Part shown: in pieces, positions 15,097-22,938 of the stretch
How positions within the stretch are numbered: position 1 is the first letter of the stretch
Layout of the letters: each line of letters opens with the position of its first letter
Source: a bacterium
GTDB lineage: Bacteria > Campylobacterota > Campylobacteria > Campylobacterales > Sulfurimonadaceae
Direction: 5' to 3'
Assembly: GCA_018825665.1 (NCBI GenBank)
Contig: JAHJEG010000001.1
Span: forward strand, 23,674 to 87,673
DNA: 64,000 bases
Notes under the pieces: model-generated
The model's database searches: none
The model's input: only the letters and a program-made list of their open reading frames with translations
What the model was told of the DNA's origin: nothing
Made by a program: the position numbers and the translations under genes

Positions 15097-17810
15097 TTGA
15101 GTTCACCCCAGTTGTCTCCGATATTCATGCTGGCTTTTAGAGGAATATTCAGTTCCATGATATCTTCCATAATCTCTTTAAACTTTGCACCAAGCGCTTC
15201 GGCTTCTTGAGAATCTACTTCAAAGATAAGCTCATCATGTATCTGTAGAAGCATTTTTGCGTTTAACTTCTCTTTTTGTATCACTCTATGGATTTTATTC
15301 ATGCTGAGTTTTATCAAATCACTTGCACTGCCCTGAAAAACAGTGTTGACGGATTCACGCTCATAGGCAGCCCTGAACATAGGTGTGGCATTTTCATAAT
15401 CAAAATATCTTCTTCGTTTTAAAAGCGTTTGTATATAACCCTGCTCCTTGGAGCTCTCCACTATAGAACGAAAATATGTTTTTACGGTAGGAAAGCTGAG
15501 AAAATATTTTTCTATAATCTCTTTTGCCTCTTTTGTCGGTATTCCCAGAGTATCTGAGAGTTTTTTTTGTCCCATTCCGTAGAGGAGTCCGAAGTTTACG
15601 GTTTTTGCTATATTTCTTTTACCCGCAGCTTCCTCCTCGCCAAAAAGTGCTATAGCGGTCTGAAGGTGAATATCCTTGTCATTCTTAAAAGCATCCACGA
15701 GCACCTTGTCCCCGGAGAAATGGGCAAGCAGTCTAAGCTCGATTTGTGAGTAGTCTATGCTTATAAGCTTTTTGCCCTTTGGTGCGACAAAGGCTTCCCT
15801 GATGCGAAGTCCAAGCTCTGTCCTTGCCGGAATATTCTGCAGGTTTGGATTTTTGGAACTTAGCCTTCCCGTAGCTGTTCCCGTCTGGACAAAAGATGTA
15901 TGGATACGGCTGTTCTCATTTTCAAGGCTGAGTTTTAACAGGGGTTCTATATAGGTGGAATACAGTTTATACACCTCACGATATTCCAAAAGCATAGGGA
16001 TAATCTCGTGTGCCTCTTTTAAACCGTTTAGAACCTTTTCGTCGGTGGAATAGCCCGTTTTTGTCTTTTTGCCCACAGGCAGACCCAACTGCTCAAATAG
16101 AACAGCCCCAAGCTGCTGCGTGGAGTTGATGTTGAATTCGCTTCCTGCCTGTGCGTATATCTTTGTCGTGAGTTCTGCTAATCTCTCCTTTACCTCGACC
16201 AAAAAGCGTTCCAAAAACTTGGAATCTACGGCTATCCCCTCTTTTTCCATACTCAAAAGCGTCTTGATAAACGGCACTTCCACATGCCAGGCCTCGTCTA
16301 TGAGATCGCCCGCATCCTGGAGTTCAAGTTTTTGCAAAAAGAGATTGTAAAGCTTCAGGGTTATAAAAGCATCTTCGGCAGCATATCCACATGCCCTCTC
16401 AAGTTCCACGCTTGCAAAGGTGTCACCTTTTTTTACCGTGTCTTTAAAAGAGACCATCTTGTGCTCAAGCAGTTTCTCTGAGAGCTTATCAAGAGACAGG
16501 GCACTCTCAGGGTTTATCAGCCATCCCAGTATCATGCTGTCGGCATAGATATTCAAAGAATCGTTCTCTAAAAACCTTGTGACAAAATGCAGGTCAAACT
16601 TGATATTATGCCCCACTACGAGAGAACCGAAAATATTTTTGATTGCTTTTTTAGCCACATCTTCGCTGATCTGTTCCCCCACACCGAGATAAAAATGCCC
16701 AAAAGGAACATAATACGCCTCTTCGTCATTAAAACAAAAACTAAAACCGACCAGTTTATCCTTCTCGTAATCAAGACCCGTCGTCTCGGTATCAAAGGCC
16801 ACAACCGTTTTTTCATCAAGTGTCGCAAGTATTTTCTCAAGCGCATTTGCATCCGTGATAAGCGTGGCTTTGAATTCAAGCTTTTTATCTTCTTGAATCT
16901 CCTCTTGTATTTTTTGTACCGCCTGAACCTTGTCCTCTTCACTCACCATATTTTTGGCATGGATAACTCTGAGTATCGCATTTTGCTCGTATTTTACAAG
17001 TTCATCATAGATTTTTAAAAACGGATGATCGATATCCATCCTGTACTCTTCAAAATCAAAGCTATCCAAAACATCATCACGGAGGGTTACAAGCTCTTTT
17101 GACATATACGCCTGTTCTTTGGATTCTATAAGTTTTTTCTGCGTAGCACCTTTTATCGTGCCTATATTCGCATATATATTATCCAGACTTCCATACTCTT
17201 TCAAAAGCTTTTCAGCCCCTACTTTGCCTATTCCCCTTACTCCTGGAACATTATCCGCACTGTCGCCCAGGATAGACTGGTAATCTATGAACTGCTTTGG
17301 TGTCACACCGTATTTTTCATAACAGGCATCCTCATCCACGCTCTTTTTCTTTATAGCGTCCACCATTACTATCTTGCCGTCGTCTATGAGCTGATAGAGG
17401 TCTTTGTCGTGCGAAACCACGCGGACGTTATAGCCCTTCTCTTTTGCGAATCTCACCACTGTGGCTATCATATCATCAGCTTCAAAGCCCACTTTGCCCA
17501 AGGTTTTGTAGCCCATCTTGTCTATCCATTCTATCGCTATGGGAAGCTGCATGGAAAGCTCGGGCGGAGGAGCCTGACGGTTAGCCTTGTAATTGTCGTC
17601 TATATCGTTTCTAAAGGTGGGGCCCTTGGAGTCTACGGCAAAAACTATATAATCACTGTCATGCTGCTTTTGTAAAGTGGATATAAAGTTGGTGAATCCG
17701 GTCAAGAGTCCTGTCGGAAAACCCTCTTTGTTCTTTAAGTGTTGCGGAAGTGCATAAAAACTGCGAAAGAAAAAACCAAAAGTATCTATTACCGTGACTG
17801 TCTTACTCAT
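15093..17810 (-). CDS. polA: DNA polymerase I
   Basis: Full-length (905 residues) repair and Okazaki-fragment polymerase. The 5'-3' exonuclease domain comes first (VIDTFGFFFRSFYALP, FEADDMIATV, ILGDSADNVPGV with its metal-binding aspartates). The 3'-5' proofreading domain appears active: FDTETTG keeps the DxE pair near residue 340 and YAAEDA its last acidic ligand. The polymerase domain has motif A DYSQIELRLLAHFSGD, the O-helix RNIAKTVNFGLLYGMG and motif C QIHDELIFEV. The gene overlaps the downstream reductase by 4 bp. Two repeat copies are in the region between proofreading and polymerase domains. Confidence 0.97.
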   Translation of the reverse strand: MSKTVTVIDTFGFFFRSFYALPQHLKNKEGFPTGLLTGFTNFISTLQKQHDSDYIVFAVDSKGPTFRNDIDDNYKANRQAPPPELSMQLPIAIEWIDKMGYKTLGKVGFEADDMIATVVRFAKEKGYNVRVVSHDKDLYQLIDDGKIVMVDAIKKKSVDEDACYEKYGVTPKQFIDYQSILGDSADNVPGVRGIGKVGAEKLLKEYGSLDNIYANIGTIKGATQKKLIESKEQAYMSKELVTLRDDVLDSFDFEEYRMDIDHPFLKIYDELVKYEQNAILRVIHAKNMVSEEDKVQAVQKIQEEIQEDKKLEFKATLITDANALEKILATLDEKTVVAFDTETTGLDYEKDKLVGFSFCFNDEEAYYVPFGHFYLGVGEQISEDVAKKAIKNIFGSLVVGHNIKFDLHFVTRFLENDSLNIYADSMILGWLINPESALSLDKLSEKLLEHKMVSFKDTVKKGDTFASVELERACGYAAEDAFITLKLYNLFLQKLELQDAGDLIDEAWHVEVPFIKTLLSMEKEGIAVDSKFLERFLVEVKERLAELTTKIYAQAGSEFNINSTQQLGAVLFEQLGLPVGKKTKTGYSTDEKVLNGLKEAHEIIPMLLEYREVYKLYSTYIEPLLKLSLENENSRIHTSFVQTGTATGRLSSKNPNLQNIPARTELGLRIREAFVAPKGKKLISIDYSQIELRLLAHFSGDKVLVDAFKNDKDIHLQTAIALFGEEEAAGKRNIAKTVNFGLLYGMGQKKLSDTLGIPTKEAKEIIEKYFLSFPTVKTYFRSIVESSKEQGYIQTLLKRRRYFDYENATPMFRAAYERESVNTVFQGSASDLIKLSMNKIHRVIQKEKLNAKMLLQIHDELIFEVDSQEAEALGAKFKEIMEDIMELNIPLKASMNIGDNWGELK
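16279..16288 (-). repeat. DUS-like 10-mer, copy 11 of 24
   Basis: Exact GGCATGTGGA in polA, sense orientation (W-H-V-E), preceded by T and followed by A. Confidence 0.85.
16386..16395 (-). repeat. DUS-like 10-mer, copy 12 of 24
   Basis: Exact GGCATGTGGA in polA, sense orientation, in a different reading frame from copy 11 (R-A-C-G-Y). Confidence 0.85.
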
Positions 17811-17824
17811 CTGTTGCCTTTATT

Positions 17825-18634
17825 TTAAAGATCATCGAGCATATCGTCTATAATATCTTCAAGCATCTCATGGTTGTATCCTGCATCACTTGCTTTTTTG
17901 AGTCCAAAATTTATGGCGACTTCGGAAAACGGTTTGTTTATTGGAAGAATCGTCTTAACTATATTGAGCGCCGTACTGTACTCAATGATATTTCCAGGTG
18001 CCAAAGAGGGATGATCGGAGTATTTGATCATCTCTATGAATTCACTCTCAAAACCCCAATGTTCAAACACTTTCGCAGTCACTTCAGAGCTGGAGACATC
18101 CACATAGGATCTCTCAACCTGAGCCAAATCGTTGGAGTTTTCCACTTCCGAAGAAAAACTGATCGCCTCGTCTTCTTGGATAACATCACTTGCTATAAGT
18201 ATCTTGCCCGTTTCTTGCAAAAATGCTGCGAGATATAATTTTTCCGCCTTATTTTTATCGATTCTGCTATACCATCGCAACATCAAATCGGCTTGCCTGG
18301 AGGATATCTCCGCAAACTTTTCACTTGTCACGCCATAAGGCTGCATATCCACATTCAGGAGTTTTCTGACAGAGTTTCCGATTGCAATAGAGCGAGTCAT
18401 ACTCATGCCAAAAAGACTGACTGCCTGAGCAACACTCCGTATCTCCTTGCCAAAACTGTACAGAGGAGAATTGGCCGCTTTTAAGAGGTTTGCCACTATC
18501 ATCGGATCGTGGTCAATAACCTTCGCCAAATCCGATATGGAAGAACTCTCATCTGCATAAACTTTATTGATATCCAATATGGTCTTTGAAAGCGGGGGGA
18601 GCGCTTTAATGCTGTCTATGATTGAACTTTTCAA
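17825..18634 (-). CDS. HDOD domain protein
   Basis: A 269-residue protein formed almost wholly by an HDOD domain, a degenerate HD fold without the metal ligands, used in signalling scaffolds. Typical stretches are LPPLSKTILDINKVYADE, IDHDPMIVANLLKAANSPLYSFG and VAQAVSLFGMSMTRSIAI. Members in this phylum are linked to chemotaxis, motility and stress signalling, but the partner is unknown. TTG at 18634 is used, with AAAGG about 9 nt upstream; no ATG gives a complete domain. It lies 14 bp before polA on the same strand. Confidence 0.85.
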   Translation of the reverse strand: MKSSIIDSIKALPPLSKTILDINKVYADESSSISDLAKVIDHDPMIVANLLKAANSPLYSFGKEIRSVAQAVSLFGMSMTRSIAIGNSVRKLLNVDMQPYGVTSEKFAEISSRQADLMLRWYSRIDKNKAEKLYLAAFLQETGKILIASDVIQEDEAISFSSEVENSNDLAQVERSYVDVSSSEVTAKVFEHWGFESEFIEMIKYSDHPSLAPGNIIEYSTALNIVKTILPINKPFSEVAINFGLKKASDAGYNHEMLEDIIDDMLDDL

Positions 18635-18729
18635 AAATTAAGCCTTTTTTTGAGATTATTATAACACTTAAAACTTTTAGATGCAAAGAGGAATTGTATC
18701 TCTTGCACTTTTTATATACATAAATAAAA

Positions 18730-19440
18730 TCATTTATGACAATCGGTTAAAGTCTTTGAAGGGTTGGATATATAATCATATCCGTTGTACACGGTATAGA
18801 TCCCATATAGGATTACGGCTATGGAAGACAGACTCATCATCATATTTCTAAAACTTGTCTGACTTGAGAGCGATGTCAAAAACCCAAGTCCGAACATGGC
18901 CGGGATTGTGCTGATTCCAAAAATAGCCATAACCAAAGCGCCATACAAAGGATCAGCCGTACTTGCCGCGGTTATAGCGAAAAAATAAACAAATCCGCAG
19001 GGTAAAAGTCCGTTTAACATCCCCAAGACAAAAAAACTCAGATTCGATTTTGAGTTCAAGACACTTTTAAAAGCGCTCTTATAGAGATTTGAAGAAGAAA
19101 AAGAGTGTTCTATAATCGTTAAAAATTTTATTTTTCCCATTAGAGAGAGTCCGGCTAAGACCATCACAACACCTGCAAAGATCAAAAGCCCCCCGTTGGC
19201 CGTGTTGCTAAAAGTCGCAACACCTCCAAGCGCACCGAACATGGCCCCTAAAACCGTATAGGTCAAAACTCTTCCAAACGAGTAAAGCAGGTGCGCAATA
19301 CTTTGGGATACTTTTGTGCTGGCGGGTTCTATCTTTATGGAAGAATAGGCTACGACAATCCCTCCGCACATCCCTATACAATGCCCAAAGGAGCCTAAAA
19401 AAGCGATACTTATGATAGTGATTATATTTACTGTTTCCAT
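18730..19440 (-). CDS. DsbD_2/SafE-like membrane protein (copper or thiol transport)
   Basis: A 236-residue protein with six to seven membrane helices. The first helix has GSFGHCIGMCGGIV and the fifth NGLLPCGFVYFFAI, the cysteine/proline pattern of the DsbD_2-like 'sulfite exporter TauE/SafE family' group, whose members are connected with cbb3 oxidase maturation and copper handling and not with sulfite. Its ATG shares one base with the TAA of the preceding NosL-like gene, so the two are one unit; together they suggest copper delivery in the cell envelope. Confidence 0.82.
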   Translation of the reverse strand: METVNIITIISIAFLGSFGHCIGMCGGIVVAYSSIKIEPASTKVSQSIAHLLYSFGRVLTYTVLGAMFGALGGVATFSNTANGGLLIFAGVVMVLAGLSLMGKIKFLTIIEHSFSSSNLYKSAFKSVLNSKSNLSFFVLGMLNGLLPCGFVYFFAITAASTADPLYGALVMAIFGISTIPAMFGLGFLTSLSSQTSFRNMMMSLSSIAVILYGIYTVYNGYDYISNPSKTLTDCHK

Positions 19441-19943
19441 TACTTGCCTAAGAGCTGTTTTTTTATAAAGGGGTTGTTTAGAGTTTCACCGCGCAACATC
19501 CTAAGACGCATGGTATCATAATCGACATGGGCGGCCTTGCGGATTTCATAAGCTCCAAATCCGTATCCCATGGGAGTTTTGTCTCTCAGAGAATAGAATG
19601 CTTTTTTTGCGTCTATCCATTTTTGAGTATCCCTGCTCATAACCCATATCACCGCATCTTCTTTAAAAGATTTATCTTCAAGCCAATGCACAAAACCGCC
19701 GTGGTCATGAAAAAACCAGGTTTTTCCATTGGGTGCGATGACCTGGGACGCATAATGCAAATCTTCTATCACCATCCCGCAGTCACTGTCCTGATATTTA
19801 TTCAATTCCATCTCAAGAGGCAACATTTTCAGATTGCCTTCTCGTATCACAATCATATTTTGCGAAGATGCCAGAGACAGAAACGTTACTATTATGAGCG
19901 CAAGCAAAACTGCTATAACTACAATTGGCATAATTTTTTTCAT
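19440..19943 (-). CDS. NosL-like membrane-anchored protein (possible copper chaperone)
   Basis: A 167-residue protein with an N-terminal membrane anchor (KIMPIVVIAVLLALIIVTFLSL truncated here to its core IMPIVVIAVLLALIIV) and a periplasmic domain resembling NosL: SDCGMVIEDLHYASQV, FFHDHGGFVHWL, and DAKKAFYSLRDKTPMGYGFGAYE near the end. NosL carries Cu(I) to nitrous oxide reductase. Here one Cys-Gly-Met remains, with nearby His and Met as possible ligands. ATG 19943 is preferred to TTG 19979, which would add 12 non-membrane residues. nos genes are not in the window, so the client may be N2O reductase or a cytochrome oxidase. Confidence 0.68.
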   Translation of the reverse strand: MKKIMPIVVIAVLLALIIVTFLSLASSQNMIVIREGNLKMLPLEMELNKYQDSDCGMVIEDLHYASQVIAPNGKTWFFHDHGGFVHWLEDKSFKEDAVIWVMSRDTQKWIDAKKAFYSLRDKTPMGYGFGAYEIRKAAHVDYDTMRLRMLRGETLNNPFIKKQLLGK

Positions 19944-20105
19944 TATTTGATAAAACTCCGAATTTATTTGATAAATCAAATATAAATTTAAAAATATTTT
20001 GTCTTATAGAATTTATTTAGAAATATACTCTATATCTGCATAAGAGACAAACGGATAATTCATGGTATATTTCTTTGATTTTTAAAAGAATAAAAACTCA
20101 TCACT

Positions 20106-20115
20106 TCCACATGCC
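20106..20115 (-). repeat. DUS-like 10-mer, copy 13 of 24 (intergenic)
   Basis: Exact GGCATGTGGA, minus strand, in the 266-bp AT-rich gap between the NosL-like gene and the HD gene; preceded by C, followed by A. I see no gene or convincing terminator elsewhere in that gap. Confidence 0.85.
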
Positions 20116-20209
20116 GAGATCCAAAAGTCACGACCCGTGCAATTATCTTTTTATTATATCAAACTAATCTAATAATTTATTTTTATCAAGTCCCCTGTTT
20201 TTGAAAAAT

Positions 20210-20680
20210 CTATCTTCTTTTTTTCCCTTTTCCCATATCATCATAAACCAAAAATCTTTTCAAGTCCTCCTGCATCTTCTCGTCCAGACTCTCCCAGATC
20301 TCTTTTTTGGACTGATATCTCAAGGGTTCTTTGATCTTGTGTTTTTTAATATCCCGTATAAGATAATGGTGGCGTACAATCAGCTTTGTGTATCGGCTTA
20401 TAAAAAACCAGTTCTTTATAATCTGATAACTTCTCTCTTCATGGTCCATGAAACTGTACTCGCCGTGTTCAATATCTTCCTCTTTTTGATGTGCCACAAA
20501 CGGTTTTCCGACATCATGCAAAAGTCCTGCTGCAAAAAATCTGAAATCCCCACCCCGAAGAGCGTAGTATGTAACCCTTAGGGTATGCAAGAAAACCCCA
20601 TGCTGATGCCATTCATTTTGCATAAAAAATAGTGATTTAATAAATGGTTTTGAAAATATACTGTTATTCTTTCTGCTCAT
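20210..20680 (-). CDS. HD domain phosphohydrolase
   Basis: A 156-residue protein with an HD metal-binding pattern: HQHGVFLHTLRVTYYAL gives the first His, FAAGLLHDVGKPFVAH the His-Asp pair, and DHEERSYQIIKNW plus RHHYLIRD the later ligands. HD domains hydrolyse phosphate esters such as nucleotides or cyclic dinucleotides. There is no EAL, GGDEF or PAS partner domain, so the substrate is unknown. Basic C-terminal tail (KGKKRR). Confidence 0.8.
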   Translation of the reverse strand: MSRKNNSIFSKPFIKSLFFMQNEWHQHGVFLHTLRVTYYALRGGDFRFFAAGLLHDVGKPFVAHQKEEDIEHGEYSFMDHEERSYQIIKNWFFISRYTKLIVRHHYLIRDIKKHKIKEPLRYQSKKEIWESLDEKMQEDLKRFLVYDDMGKGKKRR

Positions 20681-20881
20681 ATACTGCCTTTGAAAATAAA
20701 ATTCTACTATAATTTTTCTATTTAAAAATCAATTTTTTATTTAAGAAATTTAGCATTCTGCGAGCAGAAACATTCTATATTCAGAATAGGCAGGGAAGAA
20801 TTTTGTATTGTTGTCCTGGGTATGCGTCTGGATGAACTTGAAGCCTATGCTCAGAATATAAGAATATCCCACATAGCACCC

Positions 20882-22867
20882 TCACTTCTCAAATATTTGC
20901 GGATACTGAAGAATCGGCAAATATTCAGAATCGTAATTGTCTCCATTTTCAATTATGAGTGTCGGCGTAGTCCCGACACCTTTTAGAATCGTTTCGCTTT
21001 TGTCGTAGGGTCTGTCTGTGATAATATCCCCAATCGCATACGGAGTGATATCATCCATATGCGTATAGCTTTCGTTCGTGTCTCTGTAATATTTAAAAGT
21101 AAAGGGAACTTCGCCAAAGTAATCTTTCCCTTTGGTATATCTCTGCGTCACCACCACCTTTTTATAACCTGCGGCTGCATCGAGTGATTCACTGCGGGTC
21201 GGGTACAGCAGGGCAGACTGTATATAGCGGTTCTTGTCCAGATAATCTTTTTTATGTGTAAACTCACGAATAAGCTTTAGTCTCAGAGTCTGAATCTCTT
21301 TTAATTTTGAAACGGAACTAAATTCAAGAGAGGGCATGGTATCGCTGTACCCATTTGATTTTTGAATGACACTGTGCAAATATCTTTCCATAGATTTGGG
21401 CATATCCCCAAAAAGAGAAGCCCCGACCACATGATCTAAAAAGTATCTATACTCACCCATCTGGGCTTCACGGTTGAGCGGATCACCCATATTTGCAAAA
21501 CCGCTTGTCTCATCATCTTTGGCATTGAGATTTTTGCTGTATCTCAAATAGTTCATCTCGCCCCAGCCCGAATCATCTGCAAACTTTCTTGCAAACGACC
21601 AAACCGTATCTATCGTGTTTCCTGTTCCGGATGTAAAGTGCTCGGGCTCAAATCCGTATGTCGAACTGTGACAGCCGACACATTGCATAAGTTCTTCGGA
21701 TGTCTGCCCCCTCAGTGAGCCCTCTGCATCTTCAATGAAACCCGACATCCACCAGCCTGCTCCATTGTCTATCCATGTTTCTTTTGAATTATAATACAGC
21801 GGTGCATCTTCATCTTTTGATATAGCCTCGCCTGGATAAAACATTTTGTACTTGACCATGTATCGTATCTCTTTGACCCTGTTTGCACGAAGACCCGGAA
21901 ATTTATTTTGATGGGAGCTGTACATATCCGCATCCACGTCCACATAATGCAGAGGATGGGCGAACTCGGTCTTTAGCGGAAACAGACCTCTGTCTATTTT
22001 CGTATCCCTGGCAAGACCTGCATAATACAGTTCATGCGTCTGCAATCTGTCTTGAATCGCTTTTTCAAGAAGGCTGAGGTTCGTTTTGTATATTTGCAAA
22101 TCAAATGCACCGCTCTCATCTTTCATAAACTTGGAATCAAGCCTGATATACACGCCGCTGACACTTCCGCTGTGGGGAGTAAATATACCATAGGGCATAA
22201 AATCAATACTTCTCCATCCAGTATTTTGGCCTATTTCATCCCCAAAAAGAGCTTCCTCCTGATTTTGGGTCCTGACAAACCCGTCTGAATCTGCCGGAAG
22301 AGATGCAGGGTTGAGAGCAGGAAAGAGTCTAAACGGATCATCTTTTATCCCGCTGTCGCTATGTGTCGGCTCCCCTTGTTTTTTATTGTAGGCCTCTTGC
22401 CAGTTGTCTTGTTTGATATATGTTTTCATATCCCATTCTGAGGTGTTTATATCCAATTTTTGAAGCTCTTCATCGAGTTTATGGGGGAATATTGTATTTT
22501 CCCATGGATTCTTATTTGGAGACACCGCAAAACTGTTCACGGGTCCAAAAGCATAATCAAGCTGCAGGTTTCCTATTGCAGAATCAAGCCCCGCCTGAGG
22601 AAGAGTATTTCCCAAAGCCTTTCTCGCCGCAGCGTTTGAATGACAAAAAAGACAGGCATTCTGGGTTCCGTAAGAAGTTTCTATATAGCATTGTGCAGGA
22701 ATATTGGCATAAGGATTCTCAAAGAGTGTACGGCTTCTGAATGCACCTGTCATCGGTGCTTTTGAAGTGCTGATACTATCGTTTTTCTGCATTGGGGATG
22801 TATCTGAAGGATTGCCGCAGGCAAGAAAAAAGAGTCCACTCATAAAAAGTAAAATTTTTGTATACAT
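20882..22867 (-). CDS. Di-heme c-type cytochrome lipoprotein
   Basis: A 661-residue lipoprotein: signal peptide with lipobox F-L-A-C-G (acylated Cys near residue 17), then two heme c attachment motifs, CLFCH about 55 residues into the mature protein and CVGCH near the middle. Between and after them are long stretches without known domains. It should be anchored in the periplasm or outer membrane as an electron carrier or oxidoreductase. I do not recognise a characterised family. ATG 22867 is chosen over GTG 22870 (AAGGT 7 nt away). It lies downstream of phoX but behind a strong hairpin, so it may be separately transcribed. Confidence 0.72.
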   Translation of the reverse strand: MYTKILLFMSGLFFLACGNPSDTSPMQKNDSISTSKAPMTGAFRSRTLFENPYANIPAQCYIETSYGTQNACLFCHSNAAARKALGNTLPQAGLDSAIGNLQLDYAFGPVNSFAVSPNKNPWENTIFPHKLDEELQKLDINTSEWDMKTYIKQDNWQEAYNKKQGEPTHSDSGIKDDPFRLFPALNPASLPADSDGFVRTQNQEEALFGDEIGQNTGWRSIDFMPYGIFTPHSGSVSGVYIRLDSKFMKDESGAFDLQIYKTNLSLLEKAIQDRLQTHELYYAGLARDTKIDRGLFPLKTEFAHPLHYVDVDADMYSSHQNKFPGLRANRVKEIRYMVKYKMFYPGEAISKDEDAPLYYNSKETWIDNGAGWWMSGFIEDAEGSLRGQTSEELMQCVGCHSSTYGFEPEHFTSGTGNTIDTVWSFARKFADDSGWGEMNYLRYSKNLNAKDDETSGFANMGDPLNREAQMGEYRYFLDHVVGASLFGDMPKSMERYLHSVIQKSNGYSDTMPSLEFSSVSKLKEIQTLRLKLIREFTHKKDYLDKNRYIQSALLYPTRSESLDAAAGYKKVVVTQRYTKGKDYFGEVPFTFKYYRDTNESYTHMDDITPYAIGDIITDRPYDKSETILKGVGTTPTLIIENGDNYDSEYLPILQYPQIFEK

Positions 22868-22907
22868 CACAAAGTACCTTGTTTTAATTTTTATAGATGG
22901 GCTTATG

Positions 22908-22935
22908 CAATAAGAGGCAGAGGGGCCTCTTATTG
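22908..22935 (-). terminator. Hairpin after phoX
   Basis: A perfect 11-bp stem (CAATAAGAGGC / GCCTCTTATTG) with a 6-nt loop begins 3 nt after the phoX stop codon and lies 40 bp before the lipoprotein ATG. The U-tract on the minus strand is weak, so it may only partly terminate. Confidence 0.65.
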
Positions 22936-22938
22936 TGT

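Noticed and set aside
18660..18720. Imperfect hairpin between the HDOD and DsbD_2-like genes
   Set aside because: The stem has a bulge and the T-run is on the wrong side for the genes, which are on the minus strand.
20681..20881. Open stretch of about 35 codons on the minus strand before the HD gene
   Set aside because: Only a GTG start, no RBS and no recognisable motif; I treat the 200-bp gap as non-coding.
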